From NCBI RefSeq assembly GCF_036639235.1, contig NZ_JAVWJB010000001.1, positions 1 to 64,000 on the forward strand: DNA of 64,000 nucleotides, given 5' to 3'. How positions within the stretch are numbered: position 1 is the first letter of the stretch; each line of letters opens with the position of its first letter. Shown one piece after another: positions 51,709-61,140 of this stretch. The notes beneath the pieces were generated by a model, which searched no databases, was not told where the DNA came from, and worked only from the letters and a program-made list of their open reading frames with translations. The translations under genes were made by a program, and so were the position numbers. This stretch comes from Clostridium_AB sp036639235. Its GTDB lineage: Bacteria > Bacillota > Clostridia > Clostridiales > Caloramatoraceae.

Positions 51709-52626
51709 ATGAAGAATTTATTATCAAATATTATTGAGAGCAATAGATATATTACATTAGAAGGTGAGGTTGCAAACTATATACCTGAACTTTCTAAGTC
51801 TAATAAGAACCATCTAGGTATTTATGTATCTAGTGTAAGTGGTGAGGAATATTATGCAGGTGATTATATGCAGAATTTTACACTTCAGAGCATATCTAAG
51901 GTTATTACATTAATGCTTGCTATGATTGACAATGGTAAGGATAAGGTTTTTTCTGTTGTTAATGTTGAACCATCTGATGAAATGTTTAATTCTATTATCA
52001 ACCTTGAGATTAAGGACGCTAAAAGGCCATTGAATCCTATGATTAATGCTGGGGCAATAGCAACAACCTCCCTCATTAAGGGAAGAGATTATAAGGAGTC
52101 ATTTAATCGTATACTTGAGTTTACCAAGAAGATTACTGGAAATCCTAGTCTTACAGTTGATTTAGATGTATATAATTCTGAAAGTGAAACGGGATATCGA
52201 AATAGAGCACTTGCTAACTTTATGAGAAGTACTGAAGTTTTTAAGGATGATCCTGATGAAATACTAGATGTTTATTTTAGACAATGTTCTATAAAGGTTA
52301 ACACCAAGGATGTTGCAAGAATTGGAGCTATGCTTGCAATGGATGGAATACTTCCCTGGTCAGGTGAGAAGGTTATAGGACGTGACATAGCCAGAATAGT
52401 TAAGACTATTATGTTAACCTGTGGAATGTATGATGAGTCAGGTAAGTTTTCTATTGATGTTGGAATACCTGGAAAAAGTGGTGTTTCAGGGGGGATACTA
52501 TGTACTGCACCTAAGAGAATGGGAATTGGGGTATATGGCCCATCCTTAGATTCTAAGGGTAATAGTATTGCTGGAATGGAAGTTTTAAAGCAGCTTTCAG
52601 AAGAAATAAGGCTTAGTATATTCTAA
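51709..52626 (+). CDS. glsA: Glutaminase A
   Basis: 305 aa. The serine beta-lactamase-like fold has the catalytic Ser-x-x-Lys in FTLQSISKVITL (about residue 63), the Tyr/Asn motifs NPMINAGAI and YNSESETGYRNRALA, and the C-terminal KSGVSGG. It hydrolyses glutamine to glutamate and ammonia. It stands alone with its own GGGTGA ribosome binding site. Together with fumarase it points to active amino-acid metabolism. Confidence 0.95.
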   Translation: MKNLLSNIIESNRYITLEGEVANYIPELSKSNKNHLGIYVSSVSGEEYYAGDYMQNFTLQSISKVITLMLAMIDNGKDKVFSVVNVEPSDEMFNSIINLEIKDAKRPLNPMINAGAIATTSLIKGRDYKESFNRILEFTKKITGNPSLTVDLDVYNSESETGYRNRALANFMRSTEVFKDDPDEILDVYFRQCSIKVNTKDVARIGAMLAMDGILPWSGEKVIGRDIARIVKTIMLTCGMYDESGKFSIDVGIPGKSGVSGGILCTAPKRMGIGVYGPSLDSKGNSIAGMEVLKQLSEEIRLSIF

Positions 52627-52654
52627 TATGAACAAAATATTAATAAAAAATATA

Positions 52655-52692
52655 TTGACATACTTGAAATACCCAATTAAATAGTTTAGAAT
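52655..52692 (+). promoter_or_regulatory. Overlapping sigma-A promoters of the candidate small RNA
   Basis: TTGAAA (52664-52669), 17 bp, TAGAAT (52687-52692). Overlapping it: TTGACA (52655-52660), 17 bp, TAAATA (52678-52683). Confidence 0.55.
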
Positions 52693-52698
52693 AATAAT

Positions 52699-52827
52699 TA
52701 GTCGAATAAAAGTTAACATTTTATTCACTATATATAAAGACGTTAGTTAAATAGTATTCTATTTAAAATTAAACGTCTACGCTATAAGATACCCGTTTGG
52801 CTGTAGGAAACTACAGCGTTTTTTTTA
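52699..52827 (+). ncRNA. Candidate free-standing small RNA, about 130 nt
   Basis: A promoter (52664-52692) is followed about 45 nt later by a two-part hairpin: AGACGTT/AACGTCT (52738-52744 with 52772-52778) around TTAAATAG/CTATTTAA (52747-52754 with 52759-52766). A 21-nt linker follows, then GCTGTAG/CTACAGC closed by a GAAA tetraloop (52800-52817), then GTTTTTTTT. No ORF lies inside. The genes downstream are on the opposite strand, so it is not a leader of a coding gene. Confidence 0.45.
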
Positions 52828-52843
52828 TTTTTTGGCATTTTTT

Positions 52844-52870
52844 AGGCTGTTATTAAGTTAATAACAGCCT
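52844..52870. terminator. Hairpin at the convergent boundary
   Basis: AGGCTGTTATTA/TAATAACAGCCT, 12 bp, loop AGT. On the + strand it is followed by TTATTTAT; on the minus strand there is no T-run. It ends just past the stop of the minus-strand DUF3298 gene. Confidence 0.5.
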
Positions 52871-52874
52871 TTAT

Positions 52875-53585
52875 TTATAGAGATTTGTATTTAGGGTAGA
52901 AATAGATTCCAAGATTCTTAAGGGGGATTTTAAATTCACGGGTACCTGAGGAGTAGGGAGCTATTTCATATTGGTTAAAAAATATTACAAGGAAAGTATC
53001 TGATACATAGAAGTTTTTAAATTCTTTAAGAGAATTAATATAATCTACTGAATCGTTAAAATAAATATCAGGGTCTAATTTAATAGAAGTAGTTATAATG
53101 TTTTTTAAATATGGCATATAGTCAGGGGATTTAAATAGGTCATTAAGTGAAAGTGATTTACCTGAAATAGGATTAAAGTTATAACCGATTAAATTAGTCA
53201 TTCCGTGGGCTCCACCTGTGTATTCATAGTAGGTTATAGGAATGCTTAGAAGGTTTTTGTTATTTAACATAACCTGGTAGGAAGTAACCCCGTTATACGG
53301 GAAAAAGTCAAAGGAGCCATTTTTACTAGATTCAAAGGAGGCTTTTGCATCTGATTCAAGCGAGGTAACAAAATTATCTACACTAGTTTTAATTAGGGAA
53401 TTAATTAAAACAGGGCCACTATAGTTTGATAAAATCTGTGGATACTTAATATCCATGGAGATATAACTATTGCTATATTCTTTTGAAATTTGATTAATAT
53501 TTAATGCCATAGAACTCTTAGCATATGAGGTAATAGGTAGGATAAGTAGGATTAGAGATAAAAAAAATAAGCGGAATAGTTTCAA
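52875..53585 (-). CDS. DUF3298/DUF4163 extracytoplasmic protein
   Basis: 236 aa. I place the start at TTG 53585, because GGAGGTGG is just upstream; the frame is open to 53600. The signal peptide is KLFRLFFLSLILLILPITSYAKS. The DUF4163-type part is followed by the DUF3298 signature YTGGAHGMTNLIGYNF and LSLNDLF, as in RsiV-type and PdaC-type proteins. The ligand is unknown. It is probably exported and anchored or secreted. Confidence 0.8.
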   Translation of the reverse strand: MKLFRLFFLSLILLILPITSYAKSSMALNINQISKEYSNSYISMDIKYPQILSNYSGPVLINSLIKTSVDNFVTSLESDAKASFESSKNGSFDFFPYNGVTSYQVMLNNKNLLSIPITYYEYTGGAHGMTNLIGYNFNPISGKSLSLNDLFKSPDYMPYLKNIITTSIKLDPDIYFNDSVDYINSLKEFKNFYVSDTFLVIFFNQYEIAPYSSGTREFKIPLKNLGIYFYPKYKSL

Positions 53586-53676
53586 AATAGCCACCTCCAA
53601 ATTTTATATACTAGTTATAGTATTAGCATATTCAAAGGTTTTATCTTGGTATATTATCCCGCTACAGAAAAAACAA

Positions 53677-54003
53677 TTAAAGAAAATTTTTCTTAAAGCT
53701 TTTTTCGATAAATTCCTCACATTCACTGTGAAAATTTTTATAGCTTAAAATAAGCTCCTTAGCTTCTTCAGTTAAAGTGGAACTTCCGCCATTAACTCCA
53801 CCAATCTTCTTGATTAATAGTTTAGTTTCAATGTTTTTTTCAATTCGTTTAATTAGGGTATGAGCTTTGTTATAGGACATTCCCATAACCTTTGCAGCCT
53901 CAGATAGAGAGCCTGTTTTCTCTACTTCTTCTAGAAGTAATAAAGGACCTTTTCCAAATACTTTTCCATCGTTGTCAATCCATAATTTAAAAATAGGCTT
54001 CAT
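53677..54003 (-). CDS. ModE-type winged-helix DNA-binding protein (HTH only)
   Basis: 108 aa. The LysR/ModE-like HTH is GPLLLLEEVEKTGSLSEAAK, then VMGMSYNKAHTLIKRIE and the wing GGVNGGSSTLTEEAKELI. ModE N-terminal domains have exactly this GGxxGGxxxLT wing. The molybdate-binding TOBE domain of ModE is absent, so the signal is unknown. No molybdenum genes are in the window. It probably regulates elsewhere or is autoregulatory. Confidence 0.82.
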   Translation of the reverse strand: MKPIFKLWIDNDGKVFGKGPLLLLEEVEKTGSLSEAAKVMGMSYNKAHTLIKRIEKNIETKLLIKKIGGVNGGSSTLTEEAKELILSYKNFHSECEEFIEKSFKKNFL

Positions 54004-54163
54004 ATTTCCTCCTCAATTCAGTGTTTATTTACTATAAATAATTATAAGACATTTAGGAAAATAATAAAAATAAAATAATAAATTATATTTTTTTGATTTA
54101 TATTGAAAATTAAGGTAAAATAATTAGTAAATTATAGATAAAACATAAAAGAAGAGGTGCATA

Positions 54164-55225
54164 ATGAGATTAGTTAGGTTATCTTCTGTTGTTCCTGGTG
54201 AAGAACTTGCACAAAATATTATCGGTAAGGACGGAAGTATATTACTTAAAGCGGGGGTATCGCTTACGGAAGGATTCATAAACAGTCTGGATAGAATTGG
54301 AATTAACTACATATATGTTAGGGATGTGGACCTTGATGATATATTACCAGAAGATTGGAAATTTGTAGAAATTAAAAGTGATGCTTTAAGATCCATTTCA
54401 GACGTATTTAAGAAAGTACAAAATAGTGGGTCTATAAAAATTAAAGATACAATAAGTGTAGTAGAAGATATGGTCGAATATTTAACAACAAACAAAGAAG
54501 TAACATCAATACACCTAACTGAACTAAAGACCTATGATAATTATACATACATGCATTGTTTAAATTCATCTGTTATAGGATTGTATTTTGGAATTGAAAG
54601 AGGACTTACTAAAAATATGTTAGTAGACCTTGGAGTGGGGACCATACTACATGACATTGGTAAGATGAAAATACCTATAAATATTTTAAATAAAAAGGGA
54701 CAATTAACAGACGAAGAGTTTGAAGAAATGAGAAAACATCCACAATATGGATACGACATATTATCAAAATCAGATCACATAAGCGAAAAATCAAAAAGTG
54801 TTGTACTACAACATCATGAGAGAATTGACGGCAAGGGTTACCCTTATGGTATAGAAGGGGACAAAATATCTTTTTACGCAAAAATAGCCTGTATAAGTGA
54901 CGTATATGACGCATTAATAAGTGACAGAGTATATAGAAAGGGATTCCCAGCAAATGAAGCATATGAGATGATTCTCGGAGAAAGTGGAAAAATGCTGGAC
55001 GAAAATCTTGTAAAAATATTCTGTAATAATTTCTCAATGTATCCACTAGGAGTTGAAATAGTTCTATCTAATGGGCTAAGAGGATTTGTGGTAGGCCATA
55101 ACAAAGGGTTTCCAGATAGACCTATTGTTAGACTTACTAAAAATGAATGTAATGAAAGAATGAATCCTGTTGAGGTAGATCTTTTAAAGACACTTAACAT
55201 TTCTGTTAGCAAATTGGTGATATAA
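54164..55225 (+). CDS. HD-GYP domain protein, probable cyclic-di-GMP phosphodiesterase
   Basis: 353 aa. The N-terminal DUF3391-like part (RLSSVVPGEELAQNIIG) is followed by the HD-GYP domain: HD in ILHDIGKMKIP (about 163-164), HHExxDGxGYP in LQHHERIDGKGYPYG, and the further metal ligands in ACISDVYDALISDRVYRKG. All residues for the metal centre are present, so activity against c-di-GMP is likely. It is adjacent to two chemoreceptors, which would fit a role in motility or sessile lifestyle switching. Confidence 0.92.
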   Translation: MRLVRLSSVVPGEELAQNIIGKDGSILLKAGVSLTEGFINSLDRIGINYIYVRDVDLDDILPEDWKFVEIKSDALRSISDVFKKVQNSGSIKIKDTISVVEDMVEYLTTNKEVTSIHLTELKTYDNYTYMHCLNSSVIGLYFGIERGLTKNMLVDLGVGTILHDIGKMKIPINILNKKGQLTDEEFEEMRKHPQYGYDILSKSDHISEKSKSVVLQHHERIDGKGYPYGIEGDKISFYAKIACISDVYDALISDRVYRKGFPANEAYEMILGESGKMLDENLVKIFCNNFSMYPLGVEIVLSNGLRGFVVGHNKGFPDRPIVRLTKNECNERMNPVEVDLLKTLNISVSKLVI

Positions 55226-55228
55226 AAA

Positions 55229-55425
55229 AAAGCCTAGATTATCTAGGCAAAGGGAATAAGAGAATATGGAGTTATTCTCAAAAAATTATCACCATTAGTG
55301 TACCATATAATACAAAAAGAAGTCAATATATTTTGTAAAATAATACACTATATGTTAATTAAAAATGAATAATTTGTTAAATGTAAGAAAATCCTACCAA
55401 TATTTATATTGGTAGGATTTGTTGT
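55229..55425. other. Intergenic region with two hairpins before the chemoreceptors
   Basis: GCCTAGATTATCTAGGC at 55231-55247 (5-6 bp stem), and AAATCCTACCAATATTTATATTGGTAGGATTT at about 55388-55420, a strong 13-bp inverted repeat, followed by GTTGTATT. The latter is terminator-like but has a poor T-run. No gene is visible. Confidence 0.4.
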
Positions 55426-55458
55426 ATTATATAATGACACTTAAAGGAAAAGGGAAAA

Positions 55459-57495
55459 ATGGCGAAATATATTAGGATAAAGTTTGTTTTAGGAAGGCGG
55501 AGGAAGATGAAAGGTAGACTTAATTCAATTACAACAAAACTTACTTCTATGGTCTTAGTAATAATTATGATACCACTTATTATTATGGGTAGTTTTATCT
55601 ATATAGGTTGTAAGAATATCTTTATTGAAGATCTTAAGAAAAATGCTGATGTGGTAATAGGGCAAGTTGATACAGGTATTGATAGGTTTTTAACTGATAA
55701 TGAAGAAAATATGAAAATGTTAACAACAAATCTTAATATATCTGATGCTCTATATTGGCATAATACACCTATTATTAGTTTTATAGATGGAACGTTAGAA
55801 ACATATTTAAAAACACATAATGAAAGTACTAGGGCGTATATTTACCTTCCAAATAATGTTTTAATAGAATCTCCTAAAAAGAGTATAACTCAAGGAGAAA
55901 TTACTAAAGCAGAATGGTTCAAAAAGGTAAGTGAATCTAAAAAGGTTATATGGAGTAATCCTTATAGGGACCATACAGGTAAGGAAATAATAACAATAGC
56001 ATCCCCACTTACAACAAGCAAGGGGGAAAATGGAGGGGTTTTTGCACTTGACTTATTAGTAGATAATTTATATGCAGGTGTTAATAAGGCAAAAATATCT
56101 CATACAGGAATATTATCAATTATAGATAATAAGGGAAATGTTATTTCAAGTAAGGATAAAACAAAAATAGGGCATAAATATCATGAACAAAATCTATTAA
56201 ATGCAGCAAGTTCTAAGGAAAAAGGTTCTATAGTATTTGATAAAGATGGAAAAGAAATTTATGGTACATATCAAAATATAGATAAGTTATCACTAAAACT
56301 TATTGGAGAAGCAAAATATTCTGATATAAATGGGCTACTTTTTAAAATAGTGGCTATAATTGCAATGTGTATTGCTTTAGTAACTTTATTTGGAGGTATT
56401 ATTGCTTTTATAGGCATAAGATTTACATCTAAAAAGGTTAATGGACTTAGAGAATATATGAAAAAGCTAGGAGAGGGAGATCTTAATATAAAAATTAACA
56501 TTAAGTCTGAGGATGAAGTAGGACAAGCTGTTAACACTCTTTCATCTACTATAAATAATCTAAGAACATTAATTGGGAAGATTAATGACTCAGCAAGTAG
56601 AATAAGTGAATCATCATTTGTTCTAGCATCTGTTACAGACGAAACAGTAAAAATTTCAGATAAGGTTGCAAACAAGGTAACAGAGGTTGCTAATTTAGCT
56701 AATTTAGAAGCTAGAGATACTGAAGAGGCGCTTTATGAAACTACTAATCTTTCAGATAAGATACAGAATATATCAAGGGCTATTGAGGGTGCTAGGGATA
56801 AGTTTACAGTAGTAGATAATTTAAATCTTGAGGGTAAGGATAGAATTAATACTTTAATTGCTAAAACTAAGGAGAATAACCAAGCATCTAAGAAGGTTGA
56901 AGTTATGATTAGTAGTGTGAATGCTGCAACTGAGGCTATAGGAAGTATTGTAGTAACAATTAGCGAAATAGCTGGACAAACAAATCTACTTGCACTTAAT
57001 GCTTCTATTGAGGCGGCAAGGGCTGGAGAAGCAGGACGTGGCTTTGCGGTTGTAGCTGATGAGGTTAGAAAGCTTGCAGAGGAGTCGGAAAAATCAACAA
57101 TCGAGATTAATGATTTAATAAGTACTATTCAGCAAAAAGCTAAAAGTGCAGTTGAGGCAATGGGCGCAGCACTTGAGGCATCAAGTGAACAAACAGAGGC
57201 TGTAAATGAGACAGAAAGTATATTTGAAGATATAAGTACAACCATTAATCATATTAATGGAGAAATAGAAAATATTATGAGACTTAATAATACTATGCTT
57301 AATAAAAAGGATGAAATCGTATCTGTTATGGAATCAATTGCAGCATCAACAGAGGAAACATCAGCATCAACTGAAGAAATTTCAGCTTCAGTTGAGCAGC
57401 AACTAGCAGCATTTGAAAGTGTAACTCAAACTGCTGAGGAATTAAGTAAGTTAGCAAATGGCTTAAGTGAAGAGATTAACAGGTTTAATACATAA
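55459..57495 (+). CDS. Methyl-accepting chemotaxis protein with dCache sensor (1)
   Basis: 678 aa if started at ATG 55459 (AAAGGGA 5 nt upstream); ATG 55507 is an alternative but has only a 3-nt spacer to GGAGG. TM1 is at about residues 31-54 (SMVLVIIMIPLIIMGSFIYI). The extracytoplasmic dCache domain spans about 55-295 (PYRDHTGKEIITIASPL), TM2 is at about 300-325, then HAMP. The cytoplasmic signalling domain has the conserved tip GQTNLLALNASIEAARAGEA. The last residues lack an NWETF-type tether. A similar receptor follows 37 bp later, and the two are in one transcript. Confidence 0.95.
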   Translation: MAKYIRIKFVLGRRRKMKGRLNSITTKLTSMVLVIIMIPLIIMGSFIYIGCKNIFIEDLKKNADVVIGQVDTGIDRFLTDNEENMKMLTTNLNISDALYWHNTPIISFIDGTLETYLKTHNESTRAYIYLPNNVLIESPKKSITQGEITKAEWFKKVSESKKVIWSNPYRDHTGKEIITIASPLTTSKGENGGVFALDLLVDNLYAGVNKAKISHTGILSIIDNKGNVISSKDKTKIGHKYHEQNLLNAASSKEKGSIVFDKDGKEIYGTYQNIDKLSLKLIGEAKYSDINGLLFKIVAIIAMCIALVTLFGGIIAFIGIRFTSKKVNGLREYMKKLGEGDLNIKINIKSEDEVGQAVNTLSSTINNLRTLIGKINDSASRISESSFVLASVTDETVKISDKVANKVTEVANLANLEARDTEEALYETTNLSDKIQNISRAIEGARDKFTVVDNLNLEGKDRINTLIAKTKENNQASKKVEVMISSVNAATEAIGSIVVTISEIAGQTNLLALNASIEAARAGEAGRGFAVVADEVRKLAEESEKSTIEINDLISTIQQKAKSAVEAMGAALEASSEQTEAVNETESIFEDISTTINHINGEIENIMRLNNTMLNKKDEIVSVMESIAASTEETSASTEEISASVEQQLAAFESVTQTAEELSKLANGLSEEINRFNT

Positions 57496-57532
57496 AAACT
57501 TAAAGTTTAATTGCTAATGGAGGAATGAAAGT

Positions 57533-59530
57533 ATGCTAAATAAAATAAAAAAATCGATAGGAATGAAGCTTATTCTTATGCTTATAGCTGTAATTATTGT
57601 TTCTGTTAGTATAATGGGTAGTGTTATTTATAAAAGTATAGAAGGTATGTTTATAAGTGACCTTAAAGCAAATTCAACAGAAATAACAGGTAAGCTTGAG
57701 GATAATTTAAATAGTTTCTTTAAAACAAATGAAGATACTATTAATATGTTAACATCAAATATTACAATAACAGATGCAATGTACTGGAAAGAATCAATAG
57801 ACCTACAATTTCTTGATAATGCTCTTTTAAATGTTAAGGAGGCTTATCCAGATATAATTAGTGTATATGTTGCAAAGCCAGATAATTCATTGGTTATTTA
57901 TCCACATATAACTATACCTAAGGATATAATTTTAAAGGATAGAATATGGTATAAGGGTGCTGTTGAGAAGCAGGGGATATATTGGACCCAGCCATATACA
58001 GACCTTAACACGAAGGAAACACTAATTACTGTTTCATCACCAATTAAAACAAGTAGGGGTGAATTTGGTGGAGTTGTAGCATTCGATATATCACTTAAAT
58101 CACTTCAGAGTTTGATTTTAAAAGTGAAACTTGGGGAAAGTGGTGAATTTACATTAATTGATAAGGATAATATTGCAATTGCCCATAGAAATAGTGAAGT
58201 TATAGGGAAAAAAGCTGATTTATTTGGCCTTGAAAATGTAATCAATAAAGCAGTTTCTGGTAGCGAAGATTATGAAAGAAATGGGGACAAGAGAATAGCC
58301 ATTTTCGATAAAATTGAGAAGACAGATTGGAAGATAATTTCAACAGTTAGTTATAATGAAATTAATTCGAAAGCATCTGTAGTTATAGGTATAACTATAA
58401 TATGCTGCATAGTTATTGTTTTAGTTGGAATTGTACTTGTTTACTTTGCAACTAAGGGGATAACAAGAAGCATATCATCAATAAAAGATGATCTTGAGCA
58501 GGTTGGAAATGGAAACTTAAATAGGGTTAGTAACATTAAAAGTAGAGACGAATTAGGTGAATTATCAGGTTCATTTAATGAGGCAATAGAGAATTTAAGA
58601 AGTTTTATGATTTCTGTAAAGGGAGTAGCAGGTGAGGTTACATCAGTATCAACAACTATAGCTGCAACATCACAGGAAACTAATGCATGTATAGAGGAAA
58701 TATCTAAAACAGTTAGTGAAGTAGCATCTACTACATATGAGGAAACAAGAAATATAGAAGAGGGTATTGAAAAGGGTGAAGAGTTATCGAAAGCACTTGA
58801 TAATATATCTAAGGCTATAGAATCATCAAGGGAGAGTTTTAATAGAGCCGATGAGCTTAACCAAAGTGGAACTTCTAAAATAAATACATTAATTGATAAA
58901 ACAAAGTCTAATAATACTGCATTTAAAGAGGTGCAAAATATTATTAAGGAAGTAGACGTAGCAACTAGCAAAATTGGAGATATAGTAACTGCTATAGGTG
59001 CAATTGCAAGTCAAACTAATCTACTAGCTTTAAATGCTGCAATAGAAGCTGCTAGAACAGGTGAGTCAGGACGTGGCTTTGCAGTTGTTGCAGATGAGGT
59101 TAGAAAGCTAGCTTCTGAGTCAGAAAGTGCAACAGGAGAGATTGCAAGACTTATATCAGATATACAAAAACAGTCTAAAAGCGCAGTAGAGTCAGTAAAA
59201 GTATCAATAGATGCATCACAGGCACAGGACATGGCTGTACGTGAAACAGAGGACATATTTAATAATATTAATAATAATATTAGGGAAATATACACTGGTA
59301 TAGAAGAAATAGTAAGTCTTAACGAGGAAATATTAACTGCTAGAGAAGGTATTACAAGGGCTATGAATAGTATTACGAATTCTTCATCTGAGACAAATAG
59401 GGCTTCACAGGAAATAGCGAATTTAACAAATTCACAGTTAGAAGCATTTGACAAGGTTTCAGAAATTGCTACTAATCTTTCAATTTTAGTTGATGAACTT
59501 AACTCAGAACTTAATCAGTTCTCAGTATAA
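57533..59530 (+). CDS. Methyl-accepting chemotaxis protein with dCache sensor (2)
   Basis: 665 aa. It has the same architecture as the preceding protein: TM1 (LILMLIAVIIVSVSIMGSVI), dCache with YPDIISVYVAKPDNSLV and PYTDLNTKETLITVSSPIKT, TM2 (VIGITIICCIVIVLVGIVLV), HAMP and a signalling domain with SQTNLLALNAAIEAARTGES. The sensor halves differ in sequence, so the ligands probably differ; small amino acids are common ligands of dCache but this is not visible here. Confidence 0.95.
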   Translation: MLNKIKKSIGMKLILMLIAVIIVSVSIMGSVIYKSIEGMFISDLKANSTEITGKLEDNLNSFFKTNEDTINMLTSNITITDAMYWKESIDLQFLDNALLNVKEAYPDIISVYVAKPDNSLVIYPHITIPKDIILKDRIWYKGAVEKQGIYWTQPYTDLNTKETLITVSSPIKTSRGEFGGVVAFDISLKSLQSLILKVKLGESGEFTLIDKDNIAIAHRNSEVIGKKADLFGLENVINKAVSGSEDYERNGDKRIAIFDKIEKTDWKIISTVSYNEINSKASVVIGITIICCIVIVLVGIVLVYFATKGITRSISSIKDDLEQVGNGNLNRVSNIKSRDELGELSGSFNEAIENLRSFMISVKGVAGEVTSVSTTIAATSQETNACIEEISKTVSEVASTTYEETRNIEEGIEKGEELSKALDNISKAIESSRESFNRADELNQSGTSKINTLIDKTKSNNTAFKEVQNIIKEVDVATSKIGDIVTAIGAIASQTNLLALNAAIEAARTGESGRGFAVVADEVRKLASESESATGEIARLISDIQKQSKSAVESVKVSIDASQAQDMAVRETEDIFNNINNNIREIYTGIEEIVSLNEEILTAREGITRAMNSITNSSSETNRASQEIANLTNSQLEAFDKVSEIATNLSILVDELNSELNQFSV

Positions 59531-59550
59531 GAAAATTAGTTTTAATAATA

Positions 59551-59588
59551 GCAGGCTAGGGGATAGGTATCCCTTAGCTTGTTTTTAT
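59551..59588 (+). terminator. Rho-independent terminator after the chemoreceptors
   Basis: CAGGCTAGGGGAT/ATCCCTTAGCTTG stem, loop AGGT, then TTTTTATTT. Confidence 0.8.
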
Positions 59589-59721
59589 TTAGTATAAAAA
59601 TTTAACTCCTATTAAATAAAAGGGAATAGAAATAAATAATAGAAATATACATAGGATAAGTTGACTCTAAAATAAAAAGTGGTAAAATAATAGAAATATC
59701 TACTTGAGTCTAGGAGGATAT

Positions 59722-60651
59722 ATGTCAGATATAACTATAAATTCAAAAATTGAAAATAAAGCCTTTATGGTAAGAGAAATTCAAAAAAAGGTAGGACAAA
59801 ATACTAAGGAATATTATTCTCTTTCTATTACTAGGGGTCTTAGAACATATGATGCTAAGATTTGGAGTGATGATGAAAGATATTCAGTTATAAAAAGTGG
59901 AGATATTGTTGAAGTTACAGGTCAGGTTAAGGACTTTAAAGGTAATATACAAATACATATAGGAAGTATTAAGGTTGTTAAGGAGCCGGCAAGTGAGATT
60001 TTATCTCAGCTTACTCCATGTTGTGCTATTAGTGAAGAAAAACTTCAGGAAGAATTAAATGAAATAGTAAATAGTATTGAGGAGCCTTTTATATTAAAGT
60101 TAATAGATAAAATGTTTAGTATAGAAGAAATTAAGGATGGATACTTTAAAAGGTCAGCAGGAGCTGAGATTCATCATGCATATGTAAGGGGACTTGCAGA
60201 GCATTCTATTGAAGTTGCTAAAAACACGATTGCTTTTTGTAATAGCAGATACAATATAAAAAGAGATTTAGCAGTATTTATGGCATTGTTTCATGATATA
60301 GGAAAGATATATGAATTATCGGATTTTCCAGAGAATAAATATACTGATATGGGTAAGTTGTTTGGACATATTAGTATGGGTGCACATATAGTTCAAAGGG
60401 CTATATCAACCATTGAGGGCTTCCCAAGGGATATGGAAATAGATATAGTACATGGAATACTAGCCCATCATGGACATAAGGATATGGGTTCACCTGTGGT
60501 TCCTATGACCATAGAGGCTATAGCTGTTCATAATGCAGATAAGGCAAGTGCCGAAATAAACGCATTTTATTTAGCTGTTCAAAGGGACAATACAGATTCT
60601 AATTGGACTGAGTATAACAACATCTATAAAAGAAGTATTAAAAAATCTTAA
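59722..60651 (+). CDS. yhaM: 3'-5' exoribonuclease YhaM
   Basis: 309 aa. The start is ATG 59722, after TAGGAGGA. The N-terminal OB fold (tRNA_anti; SGDIVEVTGQVKDFKGNIQIH) is followed by the HD phosphohydrolase domain (HHAYVRGLAEHSIEVAKNTI and LFHDIGKIYEL, then HGILAHHGHKDMGSP). This combination is the YhaM family of Gram-positives. It degrades RNA, possibly ssDNA, in a metal-dependent way. Length and order are typical. Confidence 0.93.
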   Translation: MSDITINSKIENKAFMVREIQKKVGQNTKEYYSLSITRGLRTYDAKIWSDDERYSVIKSGDIVEVTGQVKDFKGNIQIHIGSIKVVKEPASEILSQLTPCCAISEEKLQEELNEIVNSIEEPFILKLIDKMFSIEEIKDGYFKRSAGAEIHHAYVRGLAEHSIEVAKNTIAFCNSRYNIKRDLAVFMALFHDIGKIYELSDFPENKYTDMGKLFGHISMGAHIVQRAISTIEGFPRDMEIDIVHGILAHHGHKDMGSPVVPMTIEAIAVHNADKASAEINAFYLAVQRDNTDSNWTEYNNIYKRSIKKS

Positions 60652-60718
60652 AAATATTTATATAGCCTGATTACCTTTTCAACAGGCTGTCATGAAAAAC
60701 ATGTTTGTGAGCAGTTTG

Positions 60719-60754
60719 TAATAATCTCTAGCATTAGCTAGGGATTATTTTTTA
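60719..60754 (+). terminator. Rho-independent terminator after yhaM
   Basis: AATAATCTCTAGC/GCTAGGGATTATT stem, loop ATTA, then TTTTTATA. Confidence 0.85.
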
Positions 60755-60862
60755 TATAAGTTTATATGAAGGTAGTAAAACAGATAAATGCATATTTTAG
60801 TAACAGAAAAAATTAAGTAACATAATATTTATTAGTAATTTCTATAAAATAATAAAAAGGTA

Positions 60863-60891
60863 TTGCATTTTTCAGAAAAATATTGTAAATT
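60863..60891 (+). promoter_or_regulatory. Promoter of the CxxC protein/selenoprotein operon
   Basis: TTGCAT (60863-60868), a 17-bp spacer and TAAATT (60886-60891). Confidence 0.5.
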
Positions 60892-60931
60892 GTTATTAAC
60901 AAATAATAATTATTAATTAGGGGTGTTTATA

Positions 60932-61123
60932 ATGAATTCTTTAAATTTAGGACCAATTTTCAAATTAGTATGTAATGTATGTGAAAGTGCTAACTGTGTA
61001 CTTGAAGTTAAGCAAATAGAAAAAGAAGGACTAGAAGAGGGACAAATTGCACTAAGAATATCTTCACTATGTATGATGTGTATGGCAAAGGAAGATAAGG
61101 AAGTTATTATAAGCGTCAAATAA
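60932..61123 (+). CDS. Small CxxC/CxxC protein upstream of the selenoprotein
   Basis: 63 aa. The start is ATG 60932, after AGGGGTG. Cys pairs are KLVCNVCESANCVLEV and SLCMMCMAKED, five Cys in total, arranged like a small zinc-ribbon or Fe-S binding protein. The middle is charged (IEKEGLEEGQI). It ends 17 bp before the selenoprotein start, so the two should be co-transcribed. I do not recognise a family; a metal- or Fe-S-carrier role in tandem with the HesB-like protein is an inference from the neighbourhood. Confidence 0.65.
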   Translation: MNSLNLGPIFKLVCNVCESANCVLEVKQIEKEGLEEGQIALRISSLCMMCMAKEDKEVIISVK

Positions 61124-61140
61124 AAAGTGAGGCGAAGGTT

